Below, in pieces: positions 1-13,426 of a DNA stretch of 64,000 nt (positions within the stretch are counted from its first letter, which is position 1; each line of letters starts with the position of its first letter). The translations under genes and the position numbers were made by a program. The stretch is taken from NCBI RefSeq assembly GCF_900106945.1, contig NZ_FNNE01000008.1, positions 177,729 through 241,728 on the forward strand, read 5' to 3'. The notes under the pieces were generated by a model. That model saw only the letters and a program-made list of their open reading frames with translations, ran no database searches and had not been told where the DNA came from. Source of the stretch: Marinobacter mobilis (GTDB taxonomy: Bacteria; Pseudomonadota; Gammaproteobacteria; Pseudomonadales; Oleiphilaceae).

Positions 1-429
<429 letters not shown>

Positions 430-533
430 GATCCCGCCTGAAGCCATATAACAAAAGACCTCCAGGGCACGTCCAACCAGGGCAGGCATAGCTGCCAACG
501 CGCGTTAATCGGCACGCAAACTTGCATCAAAGT

Positions 534-562
534 TTGAGTACGTATTTCTACGCGTGTAAAAT
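534..562 (+). promoter_or_regulatory. sigma70-type promoter of gltB
   Basis: TTGAGT at 534-539 and TAAAAT at 557-562 are separated by 17 bp. This lies about 95 bp upstream of the gltB ATG in the gap after the SPOR gene. Good match by eye; start site not proven. Confidence 0.55.
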
Positions 563-655
563 AGCCAGCCCCCATTTTCAGTGTCAGAGGGTGTATTTGG
601 GGAGTTTCTCCCTTAACCTTTTGATTGAAAAGCATTTATACGCGAGAGAACGCTT

Positions 656-3600
656 ATGATGACAGGTTTGTATCATCCCGATGAATTCAGGGACAACTGT
701 GGATTCGGTCTGATCGCCCATATGAAAGGCGAGACTAGCCATAAGTTGTTGCAAACTGCCATCGAGTCGCTGACCTGCATGACCCACCGTGGTGGTATTG
801 CTGCGGACGGTAAGACCGGCGATGGCTGTGGCCTTCTTATTCAGAGTCCGGACGCATTCCTGCGCAAAGCGGCAAAGGCCGCCTTTGGCACGGAACCCGG
901 TGAAATGTTTGCGGTTGGCCAGATCTTTCTGAGCCAGGATGAAAGCAAAGCCGCCGCTGGGCGCGCCGCGATTGAAAAGAGTCTGGTCGAGCAAGGGCTG
1001 GAGATTCTGGGTTGGCGCGAAGTGCCTACCGACAGTGAGTGTCTGGGGCCCATGGCGCTGGACTGTCTGCCGCGTATCGAGCAGGTTTTTGTCGCCCCTG
1101 CCGGCAAGGCTGAGCGTGAGTTCGCTATCGCCCTGTTTGTTGGTCGTCGCCATGCTGAGCGCGACATGGCGGAAGATCAGGACTTCTACATCTGTAGCTT
1201 GTCGCACCGCACCTTGTCGTATAAAGGTCTGATGATGCCGGCCGACCTGGCCTCCTTTTATAAGGATCTGGGCGACCCGGAGCTGGAAACCGCTATTTGT
1301 GTCTTCCATCAGCGCTTCTCCACCAACACCATGCCTCGGTGGCCGCTGGCCCAGCCTTTCCGGTATCTGGCCCATAACGGTGAAATTAATACCGTTCAGG
1401 GTAACCGTAACTGGGCGCTGGCTCGTGCAGCGAAATTCAGTTCCCCGGATCTGCCGGATCTGCAGACCCTGCAGCCGCTGGTGAACCTGACCGGTTCAGA
1501 TTCTTCCAGTATGGACAACATGCTGGAAATTCTGCTCGCCGGTGGCGTTGATCTGTTCCGCGCAGCTCGAATGATGATTCCACCTGCCTGGCAGAACGTG
1601 GACACCATGGACGCCGATCTGCGTGCATTCTACGAATACAACTCCATGCACATGGAGCCTTGGGACGGTCCGGCCGGTCTGGTTCTGTCCGATGGTCGCT
1701 ACGCGGTCTGTATGCTTGATCGTAATGGTCTGCGTCCTGCTCGTTGGGTCATCACCAAGGATGACTTTATTACCCTGGCGTCGGAAATCGGCACCTATGG
1801 CTATCAGCCTGATGATGTGGTGGCCAAGGGCCGGGTCGGGCCGGGTCAAATGCTGGCAATCGATACCGAAACCGGCGAAGTGCTGCACACCAAGGATATC
1901 GATGATCGTCTGAAAAGCGCTCAGCCCTACAAGCAGTGGTTGCGTGACAACGGTTTGCGGGTTGAGGCGACCCTGAATCAGGCGACTCCCGAGTTCAAAC
2001 TGATGGACGCCGACGAACTGCTGGTCCACCAGAAGACCTTCATGGTGTCCTTCGAAGAGCGGGACCAGGTTCTGCGTCCTCTGGCCGAGAGTGGTCAGGA
2101 AGCGGTGGGCTCCATGGGTGACGATACGCCGATGGCGGTTCTGTCGAGCCGGGTGCGTCACGTTGGGGATTACTTCCGTCAGAAGTTTGCGCAGGTGACC
2201 AACCCGCCTATTGATCCGCTGCGTGAAGCCATCGTTATGTCCCTGGAAACCTGTCTGGGGGCTGAGCGCAACGTCTTTGAGGAAACACCGGAGCATGCCA
2301 ACCGGATCATCCTGTCCACCCCGGTGCTGTCACCGGCGAAGTTCCTGCGTATCGTTAATGACGAGCGTCCGGGCTTTGAAATGGCCAAAATCCGTTTGAG
2401 CTATCGCCCCGAGGTTGGTCTCGAGCAGGCCATCCGCAATGTCTGCGATGAAGCGGCAGACGCTGTGCGCAACGGCAAAGTGCTGCTGGTGCTCTCCGAT
2501 AAGGATCTGGTTGAAGGTGAGCTGCCGGTAAACGCAATGATGGCGACGGCTGCGGTCCATCACCATCTGGTGGCCCAGGGGCTGCGTTGCGATTCCAACC
2601 TGATCGTGGAGACTGGCTGGGCCCGTGACCCCCATCACTTTGCTGTACTGTTCGGCTTTGGTGCCACCGCGGTCTATCCGTACCTTGCCTATCAGGTGCT
2701 GAATGATCTGATTCGTACCGGCGAGGTACTGATGGATCCGATTGAGGCCAAGAACAACTACCGTAAGGGTATCAACAAGGGGCTGTTGAAGATTCTCTCG
2801 AAAATGGGGATCTCCACCATCACCTCCTATCGGGGTGCCCAGCTGTTTGAAGCGATCGGACTGGCCGATGAGGTGGTCGACCTTTGCTTCAAGGGCGTGG
2901 CCAGCCGTATTCAGGGTGCAGGCTTCTACGATTTCCAGCAGGATCAGGAAACCCTGGCCGCCGTAGCCTGGAAGCGTCGCAAGCCGATCTCCCAGGGTGG
3001 AATCCTGAAATACATCCATGGTGAGGAATACCACGCGTTCAATCCTGACGTGGTTCGCACGCTGCAGGATGCAGTCACCAGTGGAGAGTACGGGCAGTAC
3101 CAGGAGTATGCGGCGCTGGTGAATGAGCGTCCGGTGGCAACATTGCGGGACCTGCTGGGCTTGCGCAAGGATGTTCCGGCGATTGAGCTGAGTGAGGTGG
3201 AGCCGGTGGAGGCGATCTTCCCGCGCTTTGACTCTGCAGCGATGTCACTGGGTGCCTTGTCCCCCGAGGCCCACGAGGCACTGGCCGTTGCCATGAATAC
3301 CCTGGGTGGTCGTTCCAACTCCGGTGAGGGTGGTGAAGATTCTGCCCGTTATGGCACAGAGCGTCGCTCAAAGATCAAACAAGTCGCTTCTGGTCGTTTT
3401 GGCGTTACCGCAGAGTACCTGCGCAGTGCGGAAGTCATGCAGATCAAGGTGGCTCAGGGCGCCAAGCCCGGTGAGGGTGGCCAGCTGCCGGGTGGCAAGG
3501 TCAATGACCTGATTGCACGCCTGCGCTACTCCGTACCGGGTGTTACCCTGATTTCACCGCCGCCGCACCACGATATCTATTCTATCGAGGATCTGGCTCA

Positions 3601-5104
3601 GCTGATTTTTGACCTCAAGCAGGTCAACCCGGAAGCGTTGGTGTCGGTCAAGCTGGTCTCCGAGCCTGGTGTCGGTACGATTGCCGCCGGTGTTGCCAAG
3701 GCTTACGCTGACCTCATCACCATTTCCGGCTATGACGGTGGCACCGCGGCCAGCCCGCTGACGTCCATTCGTTACGCCGGCTCTCCCTGGGAGCTTGGTC
3801 TGAGCGAAGCTCAGCAGGCACTGCGGAGCAACGATCTGCGCGGCAAGATCCGCCTGCAGACTGATGGTGGTATCAAGACCGGTCTGGACGTGGTCAAAGC
3901 TGCGATCCTCGGGGCCGAGAGCTTTGGCTTCGGTACCACGCCGATGGTGGCGCTGGGCTGTAAATACCTGCGTATCTGTCATCTGAACAACTGTGCAACG
4001 GGTGTTGCCACCCAGAACGATCACCTGCGTGAAGAGCACTTCAAGGGCACCGTGGAAATGGCCATGAACTTCTTCCGGTTCGTTGCCGCGGAAACCCGTG
4101 AGTGGATGGCGAAACTGGGCGTTCGTACCCTGGAAGAGCTGGTCGGTCGTGTTGATCTGCTGGAAGTGCTGCCGGGGCAGACTCCGCGTCAGCAAAAGCT
4201 GGATCTGATGCCGTTGTTGTCCAATGACATGGTGCCGGCTGACAAGCCGCACACCTGTCAGGTTGAGCGCAACGTACCGTTTGATGAAGGTCAGCTGGCC
4301 GAGCAGATGGTGGCTGATATGGCCGACGCCATTGCGGGCAAGCAGGGTGGTACCTGGTCTTACAAGGTGACCAACTGTGACCGTTCCATCGGTGCTCGTC
4401 TGTCTGGTGAGATTGCCGCTCGTTACGGCAACCAGGGTATGGCTGATGCGCCGATTACTCTGGAACTGAACGGTACCGCCGGGCAGAGCTTCGGTGTCTG
4501 GAACGTTGCCGGTCTGAACCTGAATCTCGAAGGGGATGCCAATGACTACGTTGGCAAGGGAATGACCGGAGGCCAGCTGGTGGTGCGTCCGCCCAGAGGC
4601 AGTGCCTTCAAGACCCAGGAAACGTCCATTGTTGGTAACACCTGCCTGTATGGTGCGACGGGTGGCAAGCTGTTTGCTGCGGGTACCGCAGGGGAGCGCT
4701 TCGGTGTCCGTAACTCCGGTGCCCACGCGGTTGTGGAAGGTGCGGGCGACCATTGCTGTGAATACATGACCGGCGGTCTGATCACCGTGCTGGGTAAAAC
4801 CGGCCATAACTTCGGCGCCGGTATGACCGGCGGCTTTGCCTACGTGCTGGATGAAAACAACACCTTTGTGGACAAGTACAACCACGAACTGGTGGAAATT
4901 CAGCGTATTTCCAGCGAAGACATGGAGCCGTACCGGAATCACCTGCGTAGCGTGATCCGTGAGCATGTGGCTGAGACCCAGAGTGAGTGGGCGGCCCACA
5001 TTCTTGACAATTTCGATGACTATATTGGCCGCTTCTGGCTGGTTAAGCCCAAGGCGGCGAACCTCCGGAGCCTGTTGGCCAGCACCCGTGCCCGCCCCGA
5101 GTAA
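656..5104 (+). CDS. gltB: glutamate synthase (NADPH) large subunit
   Basis: GltB (1482 residues, usual length) makes glutamate from glutamine and 2-oxoglutarate with GltD. The protein begins with a 14-residue propeptide before Cys15 (RDNCGFG), the expected N-terminal nucleophile of the class II amidotransferase domain exposed after cleavage. The central region and the FMN-binding synthase domain follow, including the glycine-rich stretch [17 protein letters not shown]. Cysteines 1102, 1108 and 1113 (CKYLRIC then HLNNC) are the ligands of the 3Fe-4S cluster. The C-terminal part is the glycine-rich beta-helix (GXXGXXG repeats). The start ATG is followed by a second ATG. gltD lies 71 bp downstream on the same strand, as in most proteobacteria. 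All key residues seen are present. Confidence 0.97.
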   Translation: MMTGLYHPDEFRDNCGFGLIAHMKGETSHKLLQTAIESLTCMTHRGGIAADGKTGDGCGLLIQSPDAFLRKAAKAAFGTEPGEMFAVGQIFLSQDESKAAAGRAAIEKSLVEQGLEILGWREVPTDSECLGPMALDCLPRIEQVFVAPAGKAEREFAIALFVGRRHAERDMAEDQDFYICSLSHRTLSYKGLMMPADLASFYKDLGDPELETAICVFHQRFSTNTMPRWPLAQPFRYLAHNGEINTVQGNRNWALARAAKFSSPDLPDLQTLQPLVNLTGSDSSSMDNMLEILLAGGVDLFRAARMMIPPAWQNVDTMDADLRAFYEYNSMHMEPWDGPAGLVLSDGRYAVCMLDRNGLRPARWVITKDDFITLASEIGTYGYQPDDVVAKGRVGPGQMLAIDTETGEVLHTKDIDDRLKSAQPYKQWLRDNGLRVEATLNQATPEFKLMDADELLVHQKTFMVSFEERDQVLRPLAESGQEAVGSMGDDTPMAVLSSRVRHVGDYFRQKFAQVTNPPIDPLREAIVMSLETCLGAERNVFEETPEHANRIILSTPVLSPAKFLRIVNDERPGFEMAKIRLSYRPEVGLEQAIRNVCDEAADAVRNGKVLLVLSDKDLVEGELPVNAMMATAAVHHHLVAQGLRCDSNLIVETGWARDPHHFAVLFGFGATAVYPYLAYQVLNDLIRTGEVLMDPIEAKNNYRKGINKGLLKILSKMGISTITSYRGAQLFEAIGLADEVVDLCFKGVASRIQGAGFYDFQQDQETLAAVAWKRRKPISQGGILKYIHGEEYHAFNPDVVRTLQDAVTSGEYGQYQEYAALVNERPVATLRDLLGLRKDVPAIELSEVEPVEAIFPRFDSAAMSLGALSPEAHEALAVAMNTLGGRSNSGEGGEDSARYGTERRSKIKQVASGRFGVTAEYLRSAEVMQIKVAQGAKPGEGGQLPGGKVNDLIARLRYSVPGVTLISPPPHHDIYSIEDLAQLIFDLKQVNPEALVSVKLVSEPGVGTIAAGVAKAYADLITISGYDGGTAASPLTSIRYAGSPWELGLSEAQQALRSNDLRGKIRLQTDGGIKTGLDVVKAAILGAESFGFGTTPMVALGCKYLRICHLNNCATGVATQNDHLREEHFKGTVEMAMNFFRFVAAETREWMAKLGVRTLEELVGRVDLLEVLPGQTPRQQKLDLMPLLSNDMVPADKPHTCQVERNVPFDEGQLAEQMVADMADAIAGKQGGTWSYKVTNCDRSIGARLSGEIAARYGNQGMADAPITLELNGTAGQSFGVWNVAGLNLNLEGDANDYVGKGMTGGQLVVRPPRGSAFKTQETSIVGNTCLYGATGGKLFAAGTAGERFGVRNSGAHAVVEGAGDHCCEYMTGGLITVLGKTGHNFGAGMTGGFAYVLDENNTFVDKYNHELVEIQRISSEDMEPYRNHLRSVIREHVAETQSEWAAHILDNFDDYIGRFWLVKPKAANLRSLLASTRARPE

Positions 5105-5160
5105 CGTGGCGTAGAGACAGGGAGGGGCGCCCGACAATGAGGCGCTCCCATCGAAATTGA

Positions 5161-6597
<1,437 letters not shown>

Positions 6598-6645
6598 TAC
6601 CTTCTGGATTGGGGTCGGACGGAAGTCTTTCCCCGGGTGAGTATC

Positions 6646-6682
6646 AAGGGCGAAGCATGAATAACGGCTCCGCCCTTTTTTA
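6646..6682 (+). terminator. Rho-independent terminator after gltBD
   Basis: GGGCGAAGC (6648-6656) can pair with GCTCCGCCC (6667-6675) with one mismatch, and a run of Ts follows at 6676-6681. It separates gltD from hemE. Confidence 0.7.
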
Positions 6683-6735
6683 TTGCCCAAGAAACGCTAT
6701 TATTGCAGCCTAATTTTGACGAGCGAGATTGTGCC

Positions 6736-7800
6736 ATGACTGAGTTGAAGAACGATCGCTTTCTCCGTGCCCTGTTGCGGCAGCCGGTAGATCGCACGCC
6801 GGTTTGGATGATGCGTCAGGCGGGCCGGTATCTGCCGGAATACCGCGCTACCCGTGCCAAAGCCGGTGACTTCCTCAGTCTGTGCAAGAATGCCGAGCTC
6901 GCCTGTGAGGTCACTCTGCAGCCGCTGGAACGTTACCCCCTTGACGCCGCTATCCTGTTCTCGGACATCCTGACCATTCCCGATGCGCTTGGTCTGGGGC
7001 TGTACTTTGAAACCGGAGAGGGGCCTCGTTTCCGTCAGACTGTGCGCACTGCAGCCGATGTTGCCGCCTTGCCGGAGCTGGATTCCAGTGTCGACCTGGA
7101 CTACGTCATGAACGCGGTGTCCACCATCCGTGGGGCGCTCAATGGCCGGGTGCCGCTGATCGGCTTCTCCGGCAGTCCATGGACGCTGGCGACTTACATG
7201 GTTGAAGGCGGGTCCTCCAAGGACTTCCGTGAAGCCAAGAAGCTGATGTACTCCCAGCCGGAAGTCATGCATCAGTTGCTGGCCAAGCTGGCGTCGGCGG
7301 TGACCGACTACCTGAACTGTCAGATCCGCGCCGGCGCACAGGCGGTGCAAATTTTTGATACTTGGGGTGGGGCGCTGAGCAGTTGGGCCTATGGAGAGTT
7401 CTCGCTGGCGTACATGAAGCAGATCGTTGATGGCCTGATTCGTGAGCACGAAGGTCGCCGAATCCCGGTGATCCTGTTCACCAAGAACGGTGGTCAGTGG
7501 CTGGAATCCATGGCAGACACCGGAGCGGATGCGCTGGGTCTGGACTGGACCACGGATATCGGTCTTGCCCGCCAGCGGGTTGGTGATCGGGTGGCGTTGC
7601 AGGGCAACATGGACCCGGCGATGCTGTATGCGCCTCCCGGCCGGATTCGTGAGGAAGTTGCAGACATCCTTGCCCGTTTCGGTAATGGCAGCGGTCACGT
7701 CTTCAACCTTGGCCACGGTATCACCCCGGATGTTGATCCGGCTCACGCTGGCGCCTTTATCGAGGCAGTGGTTGAATTGAGTTCTGCTTATCACGTCTGA
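6736..7800 (+). CDS. hemE: uroporphyrinogen decarboxylase
   Basis: HemE removes four carboxyl groups from uroporphyrinogen III to give coproporphyrinogen III in heme synthesis, in the cytosol. The 354-residue product has the signature [11 protein letters not shown] at residues 27-37, the substrate-binding loop [17 protein letters not shown], and the later [17 protein letters not shown] motif. A TTG 33 bp upstream keeps the frame open, but the ATG at 6736 gives the N-terminus typical of relatives ([19 protein letters not shown]), so I chose it. It follows gltBD, as in Pseudomonas, but a terminator separates them and hemE probably has its own promoter. Confidence 0.97.
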   Translation: MTELKNDRFLRALLRQPVDRTPVWMMRQAGRYLPEYRATRAKAGDFLSLCKNAELACEVTLQPLERYPLDAAILFSDILTIPDALGLGLYFETGEGPRFRQTVRTAADVAALPELDSSVDLDYVMNAVSTIRGALNGRVPLIGFSGSPWTLATYMVEGGSSKDFREAKKLMYSQPEVMHQLLAKLASAVTDYLNCQIRAGAQAVQIFDTWGGALSSWAYGEFSLAYMKQIVDGLIREHEGRRIPVILFTKNGGQWLESMADTGADALGLDWTTDIGLARQRVGDRVALQGNMDPAMLYAPPGRIREEVADILARFGNGSGHVFNLGHGITPDVDPAHAGAFIEAVVELSSAYHV

Positions 7801-7884
7801 TTTCGGGGGGGTATAACGGTGGAAGGCGGCGGCGCTGACGGCTATAGTCAATGAATCATGACCGTGTCAGCCAGGAGTCGTCGC

Positions 7885-8256
7885 TTGAGTAAATCATCCA
7901 CTGAAAAACGCCGGTTTCACCGGGTTATGTTCGATGCCCCCTGTGATATTCACTGGCAGGATGAGGTGTGGTCGAGCGAGATTCTGGATATTTCGCTCAA
8001 GGGACTGCTGGTCAAGCTGCCAGAGGGCTGGAGTGTGCCGCTGAATCAGCCCTGTGAGGTCGTGATTCATCTGGACGGCGCTGCTGCTGCGATCGTGATG
8101 GCGGTGGAGTTGCGGCATGTCGAGGGTGGCAAGCTGGGCTTCAAGTGTCAGTACATTGACCTCGACAGTGCCACCCATCTTCGTCGTCTGGTGGAATTGA
8201 ATCTCGGCGATCAGGCCCTGCTGGAGCGGGAGCTCAATCACCTGATCGACTCTTGA
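7885..8256 (+). CDS. PilZ domain protein (c-di-GMP binding)
   Basis: The 123-residue protein consists almost entirely of one PilZ domain. The arginine motif EKRRFHR near residue 7 and the DISLKG motif are the c-di-GMP contact sites of the family. The target process is not visible; candidates are motility, polysaccharide or pilus functions. I chose TTG at 7885 because AGGAG at 7873-7877 sits 7 bases before it. An in-frame ATG at 7858 would add 9 residues but has no ribosome site, and a TATAGT (-10-like) at 7843-7848 just before it suggests that transcription may start close to or past 7858. Its stop lies 14 bp from the end of radA on the other strand. Confidence 0.88.
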   Translation: MSKSSTEKRRFHRVMFDAPCDIHWQDEVWSSEILDISLKGLLVKLPEGWSVPLNQPCEVVIHLDGAAAAIVMAVELRHVEGGKLGFKCQYIDLDSATHLRRLVELNLGDQALLERELNHLIDS

Positions 8257-8270
8257 GTCCCGGGGCTGTC

Positions 8271-9647
8271 CTAGAGGTCTGCCAGGGCTTCCAGCGCATC
8301 GCTCAGCTTGCTGACCGGGATCACTTTCATGTTCTCAATGGGTTTGCGGGGGACGTTTGCCTTGGGGACCAGTGCCCGGGTGAAGCCATGCTTGGAGGCT
8401 TCATAAACCCTCTCCTGGCCATTGGGCACCGGACGAATCTCGCCAGAAAGCCCCACTTCGCCAAAAATGACCAGATCCTGAGGCAGCGCCCGATCCCGGA
8501 ATGAGGATACGATGGCTGCCAGTAGCGCCAAATCGGCGCTGGTTTCGTTGACCTTGACGCCACCCACCACATTGACGAATACATCCTGATCGGCAATGTG
8601 CAAGCCGCCGTGCCGGTGCAGGACGGCCAGTAGCATTGACAGCCGGTTCTGATCCAGGCCGACCGCCACCCGTCGGGGGTATCCGCCCTGGGCCATATCC
8701 ACCAGTGCCTGGATTTCAATCAGCATGGGGCGGGTACCTTCCCAGACCACCATGACGACGCTGCCTGGGGCGGCCTCTTCACCGCGGTTGAGGAAGATGG
8801 CGCTGGGATTCTTGACCTCCTTCAGGCCTTGTTCCAGCATTGCAAATACCCCGAGTTCATTCACGGCACCGAAGCGGTTCTTGATGCCCCGGAGTGTGCG
8901 GTAGCGGCTGTCGCTGGAGCCTTCCAGAAGAATTGAACAGTCGATCATATGCTCGAGGACTTTCGGGCCCGCGAGACTGCCATCCTTGGTCACGTGGCCG
9001 ACGAGAAACAGGATGGTCCCGGTCTGCTTGGCCATGCGGGTGAGGAAGGCTGCGCTTTCCCGTACCTGGGAAACGCTGCCTGGCGCCGACTCGATTTCGC
9101 CGACGTGCATGACCTGGATACTGTCCACCACCAGAATACGGGGCTTTTCGGTTTCGACCACCTGAACAATGCGCTCAACGCTGGTTTCCGACAGGATTTT
9201 CAGGTCGCCGGTTGGCAATCCCAGTCGGCGGGCCCGCATCGCTACTTGCTGCAGTGACTCCTCTCCGGTGACATAAAGGGCGGGGACCTGGCCGGCCAGG
9301 TGGCAAACCGTCTGCAGGAGCAGCGTGCTCTTGCCCGCCCCGGGGTGGCCGCCCATCAAGATGGCGGAGCCTTCCACCAGCCCGCCACCAAGCACCCGGT
9401 CAAGTTCCTGCATGCCGGAGCTGATCCGGCTTTGCTCGGTCAGGCTGACCGAATCCAGGGTCTGGATCGTGGACAGGCTGCCGGCAAAACCATCGAAGCG
9501 AGCGCCCCGGTTGGCTTTGCCGTTGCCGGACACGCCACGAACTTCGCTGACGGTGTTCCAGGCCTGGCAGGCAGTGCACTGGCCCATCCACTTGGAGTAG
9601 TCGGCACCGCAGTCGGTACAGACATAGGCGGTCTTGGCTTTGGCCAT
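8271..9647 (-). CDS. radA: DNA repair protein RadA (Sms)
   Basis: RadA is a hexameric branch-migration ATPase that helps RecA extend and resolve recombination intermediates. The 458-residue protein shows all parts in order: a C4 zinc finger (C10, C13, C24, C27), the RecA-like Walker A GGHPGAGKST at 99-108, the RadA-specific KNRFG at 256-260, and a Lon-protease-like C-terminal domain (the ALVPKAN region). The start ATG lies only 4 bp after the ettA stop codon, so the two genes are almost certainly co-transcribed and coupled. Confidence 0.97.
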   Translation of the reverse strand: MAKAKTAYVCTDCGADYSKWMGQCTACQAWNTVSEVRGVSGNGKANRGARFDGFAGSLSTIQTLDSVSLTEQSRISSGMQELDRVLGGGLVEGSAILMGGHPGAGKSTLLLQTVCHLAGQVPALYVTGEESLQQVAMRARRLGLPTGDLKILSETSVERIVQVVETEKPRILVVDSIQVMHVGEIESAPGSVSQVRESAAFLTRMAKQTGTILFLVGHVTKDGSLAGPKVLEHMIDCSILLEGSSDSRYRTLRGIKNRFGAVNELGVFAMLEQGLKEVKNPSAIFLNRGEEAAPGSVVMVVWEGTRPMLIEIQALVDMAQGGYPRRVAVGLDQNRLSMLLAVLHRHGGLHIADQDVFVNVVGGVKVNETSADLALLAAIVSSFRDRALPQDLVIFGEVGLSGEIRPVPNGQERVYEASKHGFTRALVPKANVPRKPIENMKVIPVSKLSDALEALADL

Positions 9648-9651
9648 GGTG

Positions 9652-11313
9652 TCAGGCCAGTTTCTTGTATTTCATGCGTTGCGGCACCAGTGCTGAATCG
9701 CCCTTGCGTTTCTTGAGGTCTTCATCGTATTCGCTGAAGTTACCCTCGAAGTACACCACGTCTCCGTCGTCCTCAAAGGCCAGGATGTGAGTGGCTACGC
9801 GGTCGAGGAACCAGCGATCGTGAGAAATAACCAGGGCCGCACCCGGGAAGTTGAGCAGCGCTTCTTCCAGCGCCCGCAATGTTTCCACGTCAAGATCGTT
9901 GGTGGGTTCATCGAGCAGCAACACGTTGCCGCCTTCCTTCAGGAGCTTCGCCAGATGCAGGCGGTTTCGTTCGCCGCCGGACAGGTCGCCGACGCGCTTC
10001 TGCTGATCGGAACCCTTGAAGTTAAAGCGGCCAACGTAGGCCCGGGACGGCGTCTCGTAGTTGCCAACCTTCATAATGTCGAGGCCGTCACTGAGCTCTT
10101 CCCATACGGTCTTGCTGCCATCCAGGTCGCGCATCTGGTCAACGTAGGCCAGTTCAACGGTTTCGCCAACAGTGATGGTGCCAGAATCGGGCTGGTCTTT
10201 GCCGGCAATCATCCGGAACAGTGTGGATTTGCCCGCGCCGTTTCCGCCGATGATGCCAACAATGGCTCCGGGTGGTACCCGAAACGAAACATTTTCATAC
10301 AGCAAGCGGTCGTCGAACGACTTGCTGATACCGTCAACCTCAATGACCTTGTCGCCGAGGCGGGGGCCGGGCGGGATGTAGAGTTCGTTGGTCTCGTTGC
10401 GTTTCTGGAACTCCTGTGAGCTCATTTCCTCGAAGCGGGCCAGACGGGCCTTGCTCTTGGACTGGCGGCCCTTGGCATTACTGCGAACCCATTCCAGTTC
10501 GTGCTTGACGGCCTTCTGGTGGGCGGCTTCCTGCTTGGATTCCATCTCCAGGCGCTTTTCCTTGTTTTCCAGCCACTGGCTGTAGTTGCCTTCGAACGGG
10601 ATGCCGTGGCCGCGGTCGAGCTCAAGGATCCAGCCGGCGACATTATCGAGGAAGTAGCGGTCGTGGGTGATAGCAACAACGGTGCCGTTGTAGTCATGAA
10701 GGAAACGTTCGAGCCAGGCAACGGATTCTGCGTCCAGGTGGTTGGTGGGCTCATCCAGCAGCAGCATGTCGGGGCTCGACAGCAGCAGACGGCATAAGGC
10801 GACCCGGCGGCGCTCGCCCCCGGAAAGATTGGCAACCATGGCATCCCAGGCCGGCAGCCGCAGGGCATCGGCAGCAACTTCCAGCTTGCGCTCGATATCG
10901 TGACCTTCGCTGGCCTGGATGTAGGCTTCCAGCTCGCCCTGACGTTTGGCAAGGGCGTCGAAATCGGCGTCCGGCTCAGCGTAGGCCGCGTAGACCTGGT
11001 CAAGTTCGGCAAGGGCTTCGTGAACACCGGATACGGCCTCGTCGACGACCTCCTTTACGGTCTTGCTGTCATCCAGTTCCGGTTCCTGTGGCAGGTAGCC
11101 AACCTTGATGCCCGGCTGCGGACGTGCCTCACCGATGTAGTCCTGGTCAACGCCGGCCATGATGCGCAGCAGGGTGGATTTACCCGCACCGTTGAGGCCG
11201 AGTACGCCAATCTTGGCGCCCGGAAAAAAGCTCAGGGAGATGTCTTTGAGAATTTCGCGCTTGGGTGGAACCACCTTACCCACGCGGTTCATGGTGTATA
11301 CGTACTGAGCCAT
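9652..11313 (-). CDS. ettA: energy-dependent translational throttle protein EttA (ABC-F)
   Basis: EttA is a ribosome-associated ABC-F ATPase that gates entry of 70S initiation complexes into elongation according to ADP/ATP ratio. The 553-residue protein has two ABC domains, each with Walker A (GLNGAGKST near residue 40, GGNGAGKST near 355) and signature LSGGER, joined by a charged arm and linker (KRLEMESKQEAAHQK). It has no membrane segments, as expected. The frame extends 10 codons upstream, but the ATG at 11313 is preceded by a GGAGGA ribosome site 10 bases away and gives the family N-terminus MAQYVYTMNRVGK. radA follows 4 bp downstream. Confidence 0.95.
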   Translation of the reverse strand: MAQYVYTMNRVGKVVPPKREILKDISLSFFPGAKIGVLGLNGAGKSTLLRIMAGVDQDYIGEARPQPGIKVGYLPQEPELDDSKTVKEVVDEAVSGVHEALAELDQVYAAYAEPDADFDALAKRQGELEAYIQASEGHDIERKLEVAADALRLPAWDAMVANLSGGERRRVALCRLLLSSPDMLLLDEPTNHLDAESVAWLERFLHDYNGTVVAITHDRYFLDNVAGWILELDRGHGIPFEGNYSQWLENKEKRLEMESKQEAAHQKAVKHELEWVRSNAKGRQSKSKARLARFEEMSSQEFQKRNETNELYIPPGPRLGDKVIEVDGISKSFDDRLLYENVSFRVPPGAIVGIIGGNGAGKSTLFRMIAGKDQPDSGTITVGETVELAYVDQMRDLDGSKTVWEELSDGLDIMKVGNYETPSRAYVGRFNFKGSDQQKRVGDLSGGERNRLHLAKLLKEGGNVLLLDEPTNDLDVETLRALEEALLNFPGAALVISHDRWFLDRVATHILAFEDDGDVVYFEGNFSEYDEDLKKRKGDSALVPQRMKYKKLA

Positions 11314-11576
11314 AACTGGCGCCTTCCTCCGGGTTAACTTCAATCAGGTCTGTAAGGTAGCGAAAGCGCCCGGCTATAGCAATCCGGGAGCACCGGGGCA
11401 GAGCCCGCAGCCATTGCCGGCGAAAGGGTGATTTTCCACCACGGAATACGGTAGAATAGCCGGCCTTTTTTCCGGGAGCAGCAGCTGGGGTGTCACCCGT
11501 CGGCGTTTGCAGTTCCCGACCCGCTTTCTAACTAGGTCTGCTGGGCAGACGCAGCACTCACAGGGGCAGCGCATCC

Positions 11577-12833
11577 ATGTTTAATCGTGAAATGAAAATC
11601 GCCGGTTTTGACGACGAGCTCTGGAACGCCATGCAGGCGGAAAGCAAGCGTCAGGAAACGCACATCGAACTGATTGCGTCCGAGAACTACACCAGCCCGC
11701 GGGTGATGGAAGCCCAAGGCAGCGATTTGACCAACAAGTACGCTGAAGGCTACCCCGGCAAGCGCTACTACGGTGGTTGCGAGTATGTGGATGTTGCCGA
11801 GCAACTGGCCATTGACCGCGCCAAGGAACTGTTCGGTGCCGCCTACGCCAACGTGCAGCCGCACTCCGGCTCCCAGGCCAACTCGGCGGTGTTCATGGCG
11901 CTGGTCAAGCCGGGCGATACCGTTCTGGGTATGAGCCTGGCACACGGTGGTCACCTGACCCACGGGGCCAGCGTTAACTTCTCCGGCAAGATCTATCATG
12001 CGGTTCAGTACGGCCTGAATCCGGAGACCGGTCTGATCGATTATGACGAAGTCGAAGCCCTGGCTGTTGAACACAAGCCGAAGATGATCATCGCCGGCTT
12101 CTCTGCGTACTCCCAGGCCCTGGATTTTGCCCGGTTCCGCGCGATCGCCGACAAGGTGGGTGCCTACCTGTTTGTTGATATGGCTCACGTGGCTGGTCTG
12201 GTCGCTGCAGGCGTATACCCGGACCCGGTACCTCACGCTCATGTGGTCACCACCACCACTCACAAGACCCTGCGTGGTCCTCGTGGCGGCCTGATCCTGG
12301 CGTGTGACGATGCTGACATCCAGAAGAAACTGAACTCAGCTGTTTTCCCGGGTGGCCAGGGTGGCCCGCTGATGCACGTGATTGCCGCCAAGGCTGTGTG
12401 CTTCAAAGAAGCCATGAGCGAGGAGTTCAAGAGCTACCAGCAACAGGTGGTCAAGAACGCTGCAGCCATGGCCAACGTGTTCATTGATCGTGGCTATGAC
12501 GTTGTTTCCGGCGGCACCACCAATCATCTGTTCCTGGTCAGCCTGATCAAACAGGACATTACCGGTAAGGATGCAGATGCTGCGCTGGGCAGCGCCAACA
12601 TCACCGTCAACAAGAATGCGGTTCCAAACGATCCGCGCTCCCCGTTCGTTACCTCTGGCCTGCGTGTCGGTACCCCGGCTGTGACCACTCGTGGTTTCGG
12701 CGAAACCGAGTGCCGCGAACTGGCTGGCTGGATGTGCGATATACTCGATAACCTGGAAGATCAGTCTGTTATCAGCCAGGTACGTGAACAGGTCGAAGCC
12801 CTGTGTCAGCGCTTCCCGGTTTACGCTGGTTAA
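11577..12833 (+). CDS. glyA: serine hydroxymethyltransferase
   Basis: GlyA interconverts serine and glycine with tetrahydrofolate and is the main source of one-carbon units. The 418-residue protein is full length. The PLP lysine is K230 in [14 protein letters not shown]; other family marks are the N-terminal [10 protein letters not shown] and [13 protein letters not shown]. It is divergent from ettA-radA. The 263-bp gap contains a TAGAAT hexamer at 11452-11457 that could be a -10 element, but the matching -35 is poor. nrdR follows after 59 bp that contain a strong hairpin. Confidence 0.98.
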   Translation: MFNREMKIAGFDDELWNAMQAESKRQETHIELIASENYTSPRVMEAQGSDLTNKYAEGYPGKRYYGGCEYVDVAEQLAIDRAKELFGAAYANVQPHSGSQANSAVFMALVKPGDTVLGMSLAHGGHLTHGASVNFSGKIYHAVQYGLNPETGLIDYDEVEALAVEHKPKMIIAGFSAYSQALDFARFRAIADKVGAYLFVDMAHVAGLVAAGVYPDPVPHAHVVTTTTHKTLRGPRGGLILACDDADIQKKLNSAVFPGGQGGPLMHVIAAKAVCFKEAMSEEFKSYQQQVVKNAAAMANVFIDRGYDVVSGGTTNHLFLVSLIKQDITGKDADAALGSANITVNKNAVPNDPRSPFVTSGLRVGTPAVTTRGFGETECRELAGWMCDILDNLEDQSVISQVREQVEALCQRFPVYAG

Positions 12834-12845
12834 GTTGATTGCCTC

Positions 12846-12871
12846 CCGGGCAGCGCCTTGAAGCTGCCCGG
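12846..12871 (+). other. 9-bp perfect hairpin between glyA and nrdR
   Basis: CCGGGCAGC (12846-12854) and GCTGCCCGG (12863-12871) pair perfectly around an 8-base loop. There is no T run, so this is more likely a processing or 3'-end stabilising hairpin than a full intrinsic terminator. Confidence 0.6.
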
Positions 12872-12892
12872 CCCCTGAGGGAGCTGTGAATC

Positions 12893-13426
12893 ATGCATTG
12901 TCCGTTCTGTGGAGAAGCCGATACCAAGGTCATCGATTCCCGCCTTGTGGCTGAAGGCGACCAGGTGCGCCGCAGACGGGAATGCCTGTCCTGTCGGGAA
13001 CGATTTACCACCTTTGAAAGCGCCGAACTGGTGATGCCGCGAGTGGTCAAGCAGGACGGAACCCGCCAGCCGTTTGACGAAGAGAAGCTTCGCTCCGGGA
13101 TCATGAAAGCGCTGGAGAAGCGGCCTGTCAGCATCGAGGAAATTGAAGCGGCACTCAACCGGATCAAGTTCCGCTTGCGCGCGACGGGTGAGCGTGAAGT
13201 CAAATCCATGCAGCTGGGCGAAGAGGTGATGACTGAGTTGCGACAGTTGGACAAGGTGGCTTATGTACGCTTTGCTTCTGTCTACCGCAGTTTCCAGGAC
13301 CTCAACGAGTTCAAAGAAGAGATTGAGCGGTTGTCGGTTAACGGTAACGAAACGCCTGATCCGGTCGATGTCGCCAAGGCACTGGCTGAAGAGGGCAAGG
13401 CCTCGCCGGCCAAAGGCAAGGCATGA
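12893..13426 (+). CDS. nrdR: transcriptional repressor NrdR
   Basis: NrdR senses ATP/dATP and represses ribonucleotide reductase genes by binding NrdR boxes. The 177-residue protein has the zinc ribbon (C3, C6, C31, C34; RRRREC between) followed by an ATP-cone domain ([16 protein letters not shown]). The C-terminal tail after about residue 150 (polar, ending in KASPAKGKA) is slightly longer than in many relatives. It heads the riboflavin genes as in many proteobacteria, and its stop overlaps the ribD start by 4 bases (ATGA), which implies coupling. Confidence 0.96.
   Translation: MHCPFCGEADTKVIDSRLVAEGDQVRRRRECLSCRERFTTFESAELVMPRVVKQDGTRQPFDEEKLRSGIMKALEKRPVSIEEIEAALNRIKFRLRATGEREVKSMQLGEEVMTELRQLDKVAYVRFASVYRSFQDLNEFKEEIERLSVNGNETPDPVDVAKALAEEGKASPAKGKA

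Noticed and set aside
3554..5137. 527-codon minus-strand open frame opposite gltB
   Set aside because: Low-complexity His/Gln/Thr-rich shadow of the GC-biased gltB; no domain seen.
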